64,000 bases of DNA from Gammaproteobacteria bacterium (GTDB taxonomy: Bacteria; Pseudomonadota; Gammaproteobacteria; Steroidobacterales; Rariloculaceae). Below are positions 33,795-42,529 of this stretch, in pieces. The number at the start of each line of letters is the position of its first letter. Position 1 is the stretch's first letter. A program made the translations under genes and the position numbers. The notes below the pieces were generated by a model, which worked only from the letters and a program-made list of their open reading frames with translations, was not told the origin of the DNA and made no database searches. Location: the NCBI GenBank assembly GCA_022820625.1, contig JAJEFE010000141.1, forward strand, positions 1 to 64,000. The letters run 5' to 3'.

Positions 33795-34817
33795 ATGGTC
33801 AAGGTACTGGTAGCGGGATTTGGCGTCATCGGGCAGCGACTCGCCGACGGGGTGGCGCTGCAGGAGGACATGGAACTGGTGGGTGTCGTGGATGCGGCGC
33901 CGACCCTTACAGTGCAGGCTCTGCGCGACCGGGGCATGCCGTACAGGCTGTTTGCGGCCTATGACGACGCCCGCGCACCGCTGGAAGCCGCCGGCGTCGC
34001 GGTCTCCGGAACGATGGAGGAAATCCTGCCCGAAGTGGATGTGGTTCTGGACGCGGCCCCCGGCGGAATCGGCGCGAAAAACAAGGAGTTCTACATCAAG
34101 CACGGTAACAAGGCCGTCTTCCAGGGCGGCGAGAAGGACGAGGTTGCCGATGTCTTCTTCCACGGCTATGCGAACTACGAGGAGGGGCTGAATGCCCAGT
34201 TCCTCAAGTTGACGTCGTGCAACACGACCGGGCTGATCCGCGCGGTCGACTGCCTGGACCGCGGTCCCGGCGTGGAGCGTGTCGCCATCACGATCGTCCG
34301 GCGCGTGGCCGACCCCGGCGACTACCACCGGGGCATCGTCAACGCGCTGAAAGTGGACAAGGCCCCGAACCATCAGGCGGTGGACCTGATGGCCATCATG
34401 CCCCACGTGGACGCCACGGGGCTGCTGGTGCATACGCCCGTCACCCACGGCCACTTCATCTCCGTCCTCGCCACGCCGAAGGACGACCTCTCGGTGGACG
34501 AGGCCAGGGACCTGTTCGAGGCGCACGACCGCATCCGCGTCGTTTCCACCGACCAGGGGTTCCTGGGCAACGCCTCGATCTTCAAGTACGCGCGCGACAT
34601 GGGCTTCCCCCGCGGAGACATCTACGAGTTGCCCGTCTGGGAAGACACCCTGGTGAAGTCCGGACGGGACATCATGTTCGGAATCCATATTCCGCAGGAA
34701 TCGGTGACCATTCCCGAGTCCATCGATGGCATTCGTGCGTCCATGGCCATGGAGACGGACCGGCTCAAGGCAGTCGGCGATACCAACCGTTACCTGGGCC
34801 TGCCCTACTGGAAATAG
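33795..34817 (+). CDS. Archaeal-type (type II) glyceraldehyde-3-phosphate dehydrogenase
   Basis: A 340-residue enzyme of the archaeal GAPDH branch, not the usual bacterial GapA. VKVLVAGFGVIGQRLAD is the nucleotide-binding start. The active-site motif is S-C142-N-T-T-G, where bacterial GapA has SCTT. VADPGDYHRGIVNAL and a C-terminal IPES-x-D-x-IR-A segment also fit the type II group. It interconverts glyceraldehyde 3-phosphate and 1,3-bisphosphoglycerate with NAD(P). AGGA precedes the ATG. It is followed after 151 bases by phosphoglycerate kinase, so the two consecutive steps are encoded together. Confidence 0.93.
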   Translation: MVKVLVAGFGVIGQRLADGVALQEDMELVGVVDAAPTLTVQALRDRGMPYRLFAAYDDARAPLEAAGVAVSGTMEEILPEVDVVLDAAPGGIGAKNKEFYIKHGNKAVFQGGEKDEVADVFFHGYANYEEGLNAQFLKLTSCNTTGLIRAVDCLDRGPGVERVAITIVRRVADPGDYHRGIVNALKVDKAPNHQAVDLMAIMPHVDATGLLVHTPVTHGHFISVLATPKDDLSVDEARDLFEAHDRIRVVSTDQGFLGNASIFKYARDMGFPRGDIYELPVWEDTLVKSGRDIMFGIHIPQESVTIPESIDGIRASMAMETDRLKAVGDTNRYLGLPYWK

Positions 34818-34968
34818 CCTGCGCCGAAGCCGGCCGGGGAGGCTCGCCGATGAGTGGACGGCACGTCGTGCGGAGGCGCTGTTTCCGTGGCATGCGCATG
34901 TTTCCATCCCGCAGCCCGAAGTTGCGCCCGGCGGCGGCGATCTGCCTCAGACGCATCGGGAGACGCCC

Positions 34969-36216
34969 ATGGCGAGCATGACCCGTCTCGACCGTTTCGA
35001 CTACGGCGGCAAGACCGTGCTGCTGCGGGTGGACATCAATTCGCCCATCGATGTCGACACGAAGCGCATCGTCAATGAAAACCGCATTCGGAAAAGTCTC
35101 CCGACGATTCGGCATCTGCTCGAAGGCGGCGCCCGCCTCGCCCTGATCGCACACCAGGGCGACACGCTGGACTATCAGAACCTGATACCTCTCGAGGAAC
35201 ACGCCGAAAAGCTGACCGGGCACCTGGGCCGGCGCGTGGCCTACATCGATGACGTGGCCGGGCCCGCGGCCCGGGAAGCGGTAAAGGCCCTCGGGCCCGG
35301 AGAAGCCGTTCTGCTCGGCAACCTCCGCTATCTGAGCGAGGAAATCTCGACCTTCGAAACTGCCGTGAAACTGGCGCCCGGGGAAATGCTCGACACGTAT
35401 CTGATCCGCGGGCTGGCACCGCTGATCGATTACTACGTGAACGATGCCTTCGCGGCCGCTCACCGAAACGCTCCGTCCATGGTGGCTTTCCAGGAACTGA
35501 AGCCCACCGCTGCCGGTATTCTGCTGGCGGATGAGGTTGCGGCTCTGGACCGGGTGATGCACGCACCCGAGCACCCCTGCGTGTTCGTGCTCGGCGGTGC
35601 AAAGATTTCCGATGCCTTCGGCATGATGGAGCCGGTTCTCGCATCAGGTACGGCCGACCGGATCCTGGCGTGCGGCATTACCGGTGTCGTGATGCTGCTG
35701 GCCAGCGGCTTCCGACTCGGGCGCAAGCAGGAGCAGTTTCTGGAGGACCGCGGACTGAACGTCTTCGTTCCCCAGGCCGCGGAATACCTGCAACAGTACC
35801 CCGGCCGGATTGCCATGCCCCTGGACCTGGCCTATGCCGAGTCCGGCGAGCGACGCGAGATCGCCATCGAAGACCTGCCCGCGGAGCACCTGTTCCTGGA
35901 TATCGGCGAGCGCACGATTGCCGCATACGAAGCCGAACTCCGCGGGGCGAATACCATCTTCGTCAACGGCCCGCCCGGCGTTTACGAGCAAGCGGAGTTT
36001 GCCGCCGGGACACGTGCCATCTGGCGGGCGATAGCCGCCTCGCCGGGCTACTCGGTGATCGGCGGCGGCGACACGGTCACGGCGGCGGCGAGCTTCGTCG
36101 ATACGGCGGATATCGACTACGTGTGTACGGCAGGGGGCGCGATGGTGCGGTATCTCTCCGGTATCCGGCTGCCCCTCATCGAGGCCATGGAAAAGGCCCA
36201 CGCCCGGGACGGCTGA
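34969..36216 (+). CDS. pgk: Phosphoglycerate kinase, archaeal-like
   Basis: A 415-residue kinase. The ATG at 34969 follows GGGAG by six bases. N-terminal substrate site: TVLLRVDINSPID and ALIAHQGD, where most bacteria have LRVDFNVP and SHLGRP. Later come LLGNLRYLSEE, YYVNDAFAAAHRNAPS, LGGAKISDAFGMM and the nucleotide-binding end GYSVIGGGDTVTAAA. Departures at the first motifs resemble archaeal enzymes and match the archaeal-type GAPDH upstream, so the pair may have been acquired together. It transfers phosphate between 1,3-bisphosphoglycerate and ADP. Confidence 0.93.
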   Translation: MASMTRLDRFDYGGKTVLLRVDINSPIDVDTKRIVNENRIRKSLPTIRHLLEGGARLALIAHQGDTLDYQNLIPLEEHAEKLTGHLGRRVAYIDDVAGPAAREAVKALGPGEAVLLGNLRYLSEEISTFETAVKLAPGEMLDTYLIRGLAPLIDYYVNDAFAAAHRNAPSMVAFQELKPTAAGILLADEVAALDRVMHAPEHPCVFVLGGAKISDAFGMMEPVLASGTADRILACGITGVVMLLASGFRLGRKQEQFLEDRGLNVFVPQAAEYLQQYPGRIAMPLDLAYAESGERREIAIEDLPAEHLFLDIGERTIAAYEAELRGANTIFVNGPPGVYEQAEFAAGTRAIWRAIAASPGYSVIGGGDTVTAAASFVDTADIDYVCTAGGAMVRYLSGIRLPLIEAMEKAHARDG

Positions 36217-36223
36217 GCCAGAT

Positions 36224-36922
36224 TCACTCCAGCTTGTAGCCCACGCCGTAGACGGTGCGAATCACTTCCTCATCTGGAATAAACTCTCGAACTTTACGCC
36301 GCAAGTTCTTGATATGACTGTCCATAGTTCGGTCGCTAACCGTGCGGCTGTCCTTGTAGACACGATCCATCAACTGGTTGCGGGAGAATACGCGGCCCGG
36401 GTTTCCCAATAATACGCCGAGCAGCCGAAGCTCGACCGGCGTGAGGTCCAGGACATGTCCGTTTACCTGCGCCCTGTGCTGTACCCGGTCAACGACGATC
36501 CCCAGATACTCGCCACCCGGGGCATTCTGCGAAGCCACGCGCCGCATGATGGCATGCACCCTCGCAACTACTTCGCGGGGACTGAACGGCTTGCAGATGT
36601 AGTCGTCGGCGCCGAGTTCCAGGCCCAGCAACCGGTCGATTTCTTCCACCCGGGCCGTCACCATGACGATGGGAACATCCGAAAACCCCCGTATCTCGCG
36701 GCAGATGGACATGCCGTCCCTGCCGGGCAACGTGATGTCGAGCAGGATCAGCCGGGGATCGTGGTCACGCACCCAGGGTACGACCTCCTCCCCGTTGACG
36801 ATATGGTGCGTCGGATACCTGGCCTGTACCAGATAGTCGACGAGCAGCTGCGCGATCTTCGGCTCGTCCTCGACCACCAGGATCGGCGAGCCGTTCACCG
36901 CCGTGGCCCGCGTGACGGTCAC
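36224..36922 (-). CDS. baeR: OmpR-family response regulator, BaeR-like
   Basis: A 232-residue regulator. The receiver domain has the acidic pocket VVEDE, phospho-acceptor Asp62 in LILLDITLPG and Lys111 in YICKPFSPREVVARV. The DNA-binding winged helix ends in DSHIKNLRRKVREF and VIRTVYGVGYKLE. Similarity to E. coli BaeR is strong over the receiver (SDVPIVMVTARVEEIDRLLG). The GTG start overlaps the sensor stop as GTGA, so sensor and regulator are co-translated. BaeR controls envelope-stress and drug-efflux genes in E. coli; the regulon here is not visible. Confidence 0.92.
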   Translation of the reverse strand: MTVTRATAVNGSPILVVEDEPKIAQLLVDYLVQARYPTHHIVNGEEVVPWVRDHDPRLILLDITLPGRDGMSICREIRGFSDVPIVMVTARVEEIDRLLGLELGADDYICKPFSPREVVARVHAIMRRVASQNAPGGEYLGIVVDRVQHRAQVNGHVLDLTPVELRLLGVLLGNPGRVFSRNQLMDRVYKDSRTVSDRTMDSHIKNLRRKVREFIPDEEVIRTVYGVGYKLE

Positions 36923-38352
36923 CCTCCGGCGTGGGCAGCCGCCGGCAGCCGGACGACCATTTTCAGACCGCCCAGTCCTGAAGGCGATGCGCTGATACTC
37001 CCGCCCAGCGCGTGCGCGATCCGCTTGCAGATGGCGAGCCCCAACCCCGCACCGCCCGTCTGGCGCCCCCTCGAACTCTCCACCCGGTAAAGCCGCCTGA
37101 ACAGGCGAGGCATCGCATCCGCCGGCACATTCGGTGCGGAATCCTCGATACTGACTTCAATGTCCTTGCCCTGCTGCACGCAGGCGACCCGTACACGTCC
37201 GCCCCGATCGGTGTACCGAATCGAATTTTCCAGTACGTTGGTAAAGAGCTGCCCAAGGCGGTTGACGTCGACCAACGCTTCCAGCGGCCCCTCCGAATAA
37301 CGGGTTTCCAATTCGAGGCCCGCATCGCGAATCCGCACCTCGAACAGATCCACCGTATCTTCCAGCACCTGGCCGACGTCGGCGACCTCCTTGCGATAGC
37401 GAAGCGCCCCCACATCCGCGACGGAGAGCTGGTAGATGTCATTGACGAGTTTGGTGAGCCGATCGACCTCGCCGCTGAGGGACTTGCGCGTCGTTTCATC
37501 GAATGGCCGCACACCGTCTTCCACCGCTTGCAGTTCGCCCCTCAACACGGACAGGGGCGTACGCAACTCGTGGGAAATATCGGCGATCCACTGACGCTGG
37601 GCCTGCTGGTTTCGTTCCAGCGTCTCGGCGAGGACGTTGAAGTTTCTCGCCAGGCCGCCCAGTTCATCGGAAGACCGCACGCTGAGCCGTTCCGTGAAGC
37701 GGCCGTCGGCGAGCGCCTGCGTGCCGCGAGTCAGTTGGGCGATGGGCGAGACGAGCTGACGGGAGAACGCCACCGCAAGTACGCCCGCCAAAAGAAGCGC
37801 GAATACCGCCGTACCGTAGATCCAGCGAACCTGCTGCTGCGAAAACTGCTGATCCAGTTCCCGGGCCAGCGTCACCAGCGGATTGAGATGCAGGTTGCCC
37901 ACTACTTCGCCGACGACGACGATGGGCTCGATGCGCAGCGGCGCATCCCCGGCGGGCGGGCCGAACAACCGGTTCCCGGCGGCGTCAAGCACGGTGATGC
38001 GCGGCGATATGGCGAGCGGGTCCCTGGAAACGGCGGTGCCGTCGTGCGAAGCCACGATCCTTCCCGGGATACCCCTGACCGGGAGACCGCCAGGGCGAGT
38101 CGATCCAGGTGGAGCCATGAGTTCCAGCCACCGGTCCCGATCTCTCCCCACGGATTCCCAACCGCCTTCCTCCCGGTAGACCTCGGAGAGTCTCAGGGCG
38201 AAGTAGCGAAGCGCTTCTGCCTCGTTCTCGTTAACGTAGTTCAGGAACCCGCGCTCGAAGCTCCAGCGGGTGACACCAGTGGTCAGTGCAAGCACCACCA
38301 GGGCCGCAAGCAGGAATCCCAGGAAGATTTTCTGTCCGATGCCGATGCGCAT
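36919..38352 (-). CDS. baeS: Sensor histidine kinase, BaeS-like
   Basis: A 477-residue inner-membrane kinase with helices near residues 8-28 and 178-198 flanking a periplasmic sensor domain of about 150 residues. A HAMP segment follows (SPIAQLTRGTQALADGRF), then the phospho-acceptor His261 in ADISHELRTPLS, the N box LFTNVLENSIRYT and the G box GGAGLGLAICKRI. Normal for the BaeS group. No ribosome site lies close to the ATG, but its leader holds an inverted repeat (38389-38422). It signals to the response regulator immediately downstream. Confidence 0.92.
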   Translation of the reverse strand: MRIGIGQKIFLGFLLAALVVLALTTGVTRWSFERGFLNYVNENEAEALRYFALRLSEVYREEGGWESVGRDRDRWLELMAPPGSTRPGGLPVRGIPGRIVASHDGTAVSRDPLAISPRITVLDAAGNRLFGPPAGDAPLRIEPIVVVGEVVGNLHLNPLVTLARELDQQFSQQQVRWIYGTAVFALLLAGVLAVAFSRQLVSPIAQLTRGTQALADGRFTERLSVRSSDELGGLARNFNVLAETLERNQQAQRQWIADISHELRTPLSVLRGELQAVEDGVRPFDETTRKSLSGEVDRLTKLVNDIYQLSVADVGALRYRKEVADVGQVLEDTVDLFEVRIRDAGLELETRYSEGPLEALVDVNRLGQLFTNVLENSIRYTDRGGRVRVACVQQGKDIEVSIEDSAPNVPADAMPRLFRRLYRVESSRGRQTGGAGLGLAICKRIAHALGGSISASPSGLGGLKMVVRLPAAAHAGG

Positions 38353-38388
38353 GAAAATGTTCGATTCACTCCAATGAGCAGAGCCGGT

Positions 38389-38422
38389 GGCGCCCTCGAA
38401 TCACAGGTAATTCGAGAGCGCC
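38389..38422 (-). promoter_or_regulatory. Inverted repeat in the leader of the sensor-kinase operon
   Basis: Arms 38389-38401 and 38410-38422 pair over 12 of 13 positions (GGCGC-C-CTCGAAT with ATTCGAG-A-GCGCC) around 8 bases. A TATACT box on the minus strand at 38440-38435 would place the transcript start just before it, making it a leader hairpin, or it may be an operator for the two-component or TonB genes. The rest of the 240-base divergent region shows no strong promoter. Confidence 0.45.
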
Positions 38423-38592
38423 CTGCTGCAACATAGTATAGGCAAAATCGAAATTCGCGCATAACACCGCAAATCGGGAATTCCTCCATAATCCCTGCAC
38501 ATTTCTTGGTTATGTTGTGCAGATGGGGGAAGGTGTGCCTGTTGCGTCCTTGCAACGAGCGCAGCAGAAATGGCGATAACAGGGGATATGCA

Positions 38593-41301
38593 ATGATCCG
38601 ATTCAATCATTTGTTCGTGATGGGTATTGTCGCGACGTTGGCGGTGGGCGAACCCGTCTACGCCCAGACAGAGCAGGACTTTGCGCTCGAGGAAATCATT
38701 GTCACTGCACGTAAGCGTGAAGAAAGCCTTCAGGAAGTCCCCGTATCCATCACGGTATTGAGCGACAACCTGATCGAAGATACGGGCATCTTGACTCAGG
38801 ACGAACTGTTTCAGCTGGTGCCTGGCATTCACTATGACGAAGGCCCCGACCGAAACGCGGCATTTCCAAGCGTGCGCGGGGTTCAGTCCAACGAAATTGC
38901 AACCAACCGAACCAAGGTAACGCAGTTTGTCGACGGCATGCCGATCCTGGGATCCCAGGGTTCCACGACCTTCGGCAACCTGCAGCAGGTTGAGGTCTAT
39001 CGCGGTCCCCAGAGCGCGGCCTTCGGCCGTTCGACGTTCGGTGGCGCGGTCAATTACGTCACACGCGATCCGGGCGACACCTTCGAAGGCAATATCCGCG
39101 CGGATGTGAATGGCTACGGACGCCGGCTTGTGCGTGGTGGGGTTTCCGGTCCAATCAGCGATTCTGTCGGCTTCATGCTGCACGCTGAAATCGAAGACAG
39201 CACGGCCCCGGACGACTACCTGGCGAGCGACGGTACCCAGTACGGCGAGCGTACTACGGACTCCATTTCCGGCAAGCTGGTCTTCAGTCCTTCGGACAAT
39301 CTGGAAATAGAGCTGACATACAGCAAGGTCGCTACCTTCGATATGCCGGGCGTGTCCTACTACGTCAGCCAGGAAACCCGCGATGCCTGCTTTGCCCAGC
39401 ACGGGCTCGTTTTCCTGGGCATGGGTACCGGACTTTATATCGATGGCGACTATGACTGTATCGATTGGACCCAGGCTGCTCCGCTTTTCGCGCAAAACGA
39501 TCGGCGAGTGGTCCTGGAGCAAGCCTTCGACAACCCGGCGTATGCCCGGCAGTTCCCTCAGTATCAGGGCCTGACGCAGCAGGAACAGGATGATCTGCTT
39601 TTCCTGGCGCGGTCCCAGTCCGTGTTCGGCGATTACTTTTCTGCGCACGATGAACGCGACCGCTTATCCATTCAGACCGATTACCTGATGGACAGTGGCC
39701 ACGCACTTCAATTCACGGCCTTCTCCAGTGAGGAGAACTACATCCGGGGCGCCGACGGCAGCCGTGATCCCGACACGCCTATCAACATCATCAGGCCCAT
39801 GGCCATGGGGATGGGTCCGCCCATGGGTCCTGTTTTTCCGTGGGAAGTGGTTGGCAGGGGGCCGGCGGCCACCATCGGCGTCATCATGTCGGATCCAACC
39901 GATATAAGCGAGACCTATGCGGAGGTCCGATGGGTTTCGCCGGCGGAAAACCGCCTTCGCTATGTCGTTGGCGCGTCCCACTACAGCTACGACTTCCTGA
40001 CCACGATTTACTTTGGCGGATATGACGCCATCGTCCGCGGTCCGGAAGCGATTCAACGCTACTTCGACCTTACCGGCGTTGACCTGTTGTTCGACCCGCA
40101 ACTTCTCGGTGAGTCGGCATCGAACACAGGCGTTTTCTTCAACGCCACCTACGACGCAACGGATCGATTGGCCGTTACCGTGGAGGGCCGTTACCAGAAC
40201 GATGAAGTGTCGGGTACGGACACCACTTCAGGAAACTCAGGCTCCGTCCTGACCAAGGCGTTTGTTCCCCGATTGTCCTTCAACTACAACGTCAACGATT
40301 CCACTTCTGTCTACGGTCAATTCGCCAGGGGAAACAACCCTGCGGGCGTGAATGTCGGATTCTTCAACCCGGCTATCGCGGCAACCCTGCGTCGGGCAAC
40401 TCAATTGTGGGAAGACACGAATGGCGCCGAAGGCGTACCGTACTCGGTGGAGACCGTCATCAACTTCGACGAAGAGCAACTGACCAATCTGGAGTTCGGC
40501 ATCAAGGGCGCCGCCCTGGACGGGCGCCTGCAGTACGCTTCGGCGATCTACTTCATGGAATGGGAAGGCAATGTCCAGCCAATCAACCTGTATTGGGGGG
40601 ATCAGTCGCTCACGGGCCGACAACGAGATCCCCTGGAAACCAACCGTACCTTCCTGAACAACGGAGACCAGGAAATGAAGGGTGTGGAGTTCGAAGGCAA
40701 CTTCTTCGTCACGGACAACTTCAGCGTACGTGGAACGCTTGGCCTTCTCGACTCCAAGTACACGAACTTCTGCGATGTGAATATTGCCGCCCAACCGGCA
40801 ATGGGCGGGCCTGGTGGATTGGGTCACTACGCTGCATCAGAGGGTCGCCCGGTGGAACTGGAACGCGGCGGAAGATACGCTGCCTGCTATCGTGTGGACG
40901 GCAATGAGCAAAGAGGACAACCCGACTTGACCTATTCGTTGAGCCCGAGTTATCGCGGCGTTCTGGGCGAATCCGGATTGAGCTGGAATGCGCGTGCCGA
41001 TTTGCGTCATGAATCGGCAGAGTGGCTGGATTCGGCGAATATCGCGATCCTTCCGGCGGTGACGACCGTGAACGTTTCCGCGGGTCTGATCGGCCAGAAC
41101 TGGAGTGCGACCCTGTATGTCAACAATCTGACCGACAACGATACGCCTCGCAGGATTACGTCAGGCGAAGACATAACGATCGACCCCTTGAGTCCAGGTA
41201 GTCTTGCAATCGTAGCTGCTGGCGGCGATGCGCTGGAAAACTGGCGGGTGACTCCGCGTGCGCCGCGTACTGTCGGCCTCAGAATGAACTACAACTTCTG
41301 A
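38593..41301 (+). CDS. TonB-dependent outer-membrane receptor
   Basis: A 902-residue receptor. The ATG at 38593 follows AGGGGA by about eight bases; signal peptide ends VYAQ. The TonB box region EEIIVTARKREES is followed by the plug (VPVSITVLSDN to GGAVNYVTRD) and a 22-strand barrel ending in a terminal Phe (LRMNYNF) for barrel assembly. The VTARKREESLQEVPVS opening is shared by receptors for complex organic nutrients rather than classic siderophores. A Met/Gly/Pro patch (AMGMGPPMGP) sits in a loop. It lies 11 bases before a two-domain secreted protein, suggesting joint expression. Confidence 0.93.
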   Translation: MIRFNHLFVMGIVATLAVGEPVYAQTEQDFALEEIIVTARKREESLQEVPVSITVLSDNLIEDTGILTQDELFQLVPGIHYDEGPDRNAAFPSVRGVQSNEIATNRTKVTQFVDGMPILGSQGSTTFGNLQQVEVYRGPQSAAFGRSTFGGAVNYVTRDPGDTFEGNIRADVNGYGRRLVRGGVSGPISDSVGFMLHAEIEDSTAPDDYLASDGTQYGERTTDSISGKLVFSPSDNLEIELTYSKVATFDMPGVSYYVSQETRDACFAQHGLVFLGMGTGLYIDGDYDCIDWTQAAPLFAQNDRRVVLEQAFDNPAYARQFPQYQGLTQQEQDDLLFLARSQSVFGDYFSAHDERDRLSIQTDYLMDSGHALQFTAFSSEENYIRGADGSRDPDTPINIIRPMAMGMGPPMGPVFPWEVVGRGPAATIGVIMSDPTDISETYAEVRWVSPAENRLRYVVGASHYSYDFLTTIYFGGYDAIVRGPEAIQRYFDLTGVDLLFDPQLLGESASNTGVFFNATYDATDRLAVTVEGRYQNDEVSGTDTTSGNSGSVLTKAFVPRLSFNYNVNDSTSVYGQFARGNNPAGVNVGFFNPAIAATLRRATQLWEDTNGAEGVPYSVETVINFDEEQLTNLEFGIKGAALDGRLQYASAIYFMEWEGNVQPINLYWGDQSLTGRQRDPLETNRTFLNNGDQEMKGVEFEGNFFVTDNFSVRGTLGLLDSKYTNFCDVNIAAQPAMGGPGGLGHYAASEGRPVELERGGRYAACYRVDGNEQRGQPDLTYSLSPSYRGVLGESGLSWNARADLRHESAEWLDSANIAILPAVTTVNVSAGLIGQNWSATLYVNNLTDNDTPRRITSGEDITIDPLSPGSLAIVAAGGDALENWRVTPRAPRTVGLRMNYNF

Positions 41302-41312
41302 GGCATAGGCAA

Positions 41313-42383
41313 ATGAGGCACTGTGCAGTCGCGTTCCTGGCGTCGGCTGCGGCGTTGGCAGGCGGAGTGGTCAATGCGCACCACTCCGCCAACGCCGCCT
41401 TCACCACGAACATCATCGAGGTCGAGGGAACGGTCACGGATTTCAACTTTACCAATCCCCACATCGATGTCTTCTTGGATGTGGTCGGCGAAGACGGCGA
41501 GGTGACCGAGTGGCGGGCCAGCGGCTCGGCCGCCAACCTGATGCGGCGGCGCGGATGGACCGCCCAGACCGTGCAGCCGGGCCAGTACATGCGGATCAGC
41601 GGCAGGGAAGCCCGCAATGGCGTGCCCATGGTGTTGCTGGGCAACATGTCCGAACTGGACCCGGCAGACGGTTCCCTGATTCGGGTCGTGGAAGGCGAGA
41701 GCGACTATGTCGAACCTGTAGGCGCCTCCCCCCTGGCGCTGACCCTGGATGACGGCCGTCCGAACTTCACCGGCGCCTGGACCATGGGCCCCGGCGGCGG
41801 CAGCATGGGGGCGGGCGGAATGGGGATGGGTGGCGGCCCGGGCGACCGCACACCGCCTCCCTACAACGAGGCGGGCACAGCCGCGGCAGCGGCGTTCGAT
41901 CCCGTCAGCGACCCGGTCGTGGCCTGCGAACCGCCAGGCCTGGTCCGTCAGGCGGCGTTTACGCCCCATCCCGTGCGGATGACGCAACTGGAAGACCGGA
42001 TCATCCTGGAGTACGAAGAGTACGGCGGGCGGCGCGAGATCCTGCTGGACGCGCGGCAGCCCGGCGATATCGAACACACTCATCTGGGTTACTCGACGGC
42101 GCGATACGAGGGCGACACACTGGTCATCGAGTCAAGCCGGCTGCTGGAGAACTACACCAGTCCTCTCGGCAATCCCGTGAGCGACCGGACCACCATGGTA
42201 GAGACCTTCAGCCGCATGGACGATCCCGACATCGGCGCGGCGCTGGCGTTGGAAACGGTGATCACGGACCCGGCCTATATGACGGGACCCTGGACGCTTC
42301 GCTGGCTCAAGTACTACACACCGGAATACGAGTTCATTCCAAACGATTGCCGCGTGCCGCCGGTGTACCAACCGCCCGGGTAA
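41313..42383 (+). CDS. Secreted protein with DUF6152-type N module and C module
   Basis: A 356-residue exported protein. The signal peptide ends VVNA and the mature chain starts HHSANAAFT. N-module landmarks: EVEGTVTDFNFTNPH, with His 27 residues after the first His, and LMRRRGWTAQTV. C-module landmarks: NFTGAW, a Gly/Met-rich insert (GGGSMGAGGMGMGGGPG), CEPPGLVRQAAFTPHP, LGYSTARYEGDTLVI, where Tyr replaces His, and NDCRVPP. It directly follows a TonB receptor and is probably co-transcribed, placing this family in the envelope path of an imported compound. Confidence 0.8.
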   Translation: MRHCAVAFLASAAALAGGVVNAHHSANAAFTTNIIEVEGTVTDFNFTNPHIDVFLDVVGEDGEVTEWRASGSAANLMRRRGWTAQTVQPGQYMRISGREARNGVPMVLLGNMSELDPADGSLIRVVEGESDYVEPVGASPLALTLDDGRPNFTGAWTMGPGGGSMGAGGMGMGGGPGDRTPPPYNEAGTAAAAAFDPVSDPVVACEPPGLVRQAAFTPHPVRMTQLEDRIILEYEEYGGRREILLDARQPGDIEHTHLGYSTARYEGDTLVIESSRLLENYTSPLGNPVSDRTTMVETFSRMDDPDIGAALALETVITDPAYMTGPWTLRWLKYYTPEYEFIPNDCRVPPVYQPPG

Positions 42384-42529
42384 CCGGCCCGCACCGGCAG
42401 GCTACGTCCTGCGAACACTCGCGCCATCGGATATCGAGGTGCAACCGGCCTTCAGCGCGATCCTGCGCGCCCGTGCCCGCAGGCCGCGTCTTCAGTTACG
42501 CCGCGTGCTATCCCGTCAAGCGTTGACGC

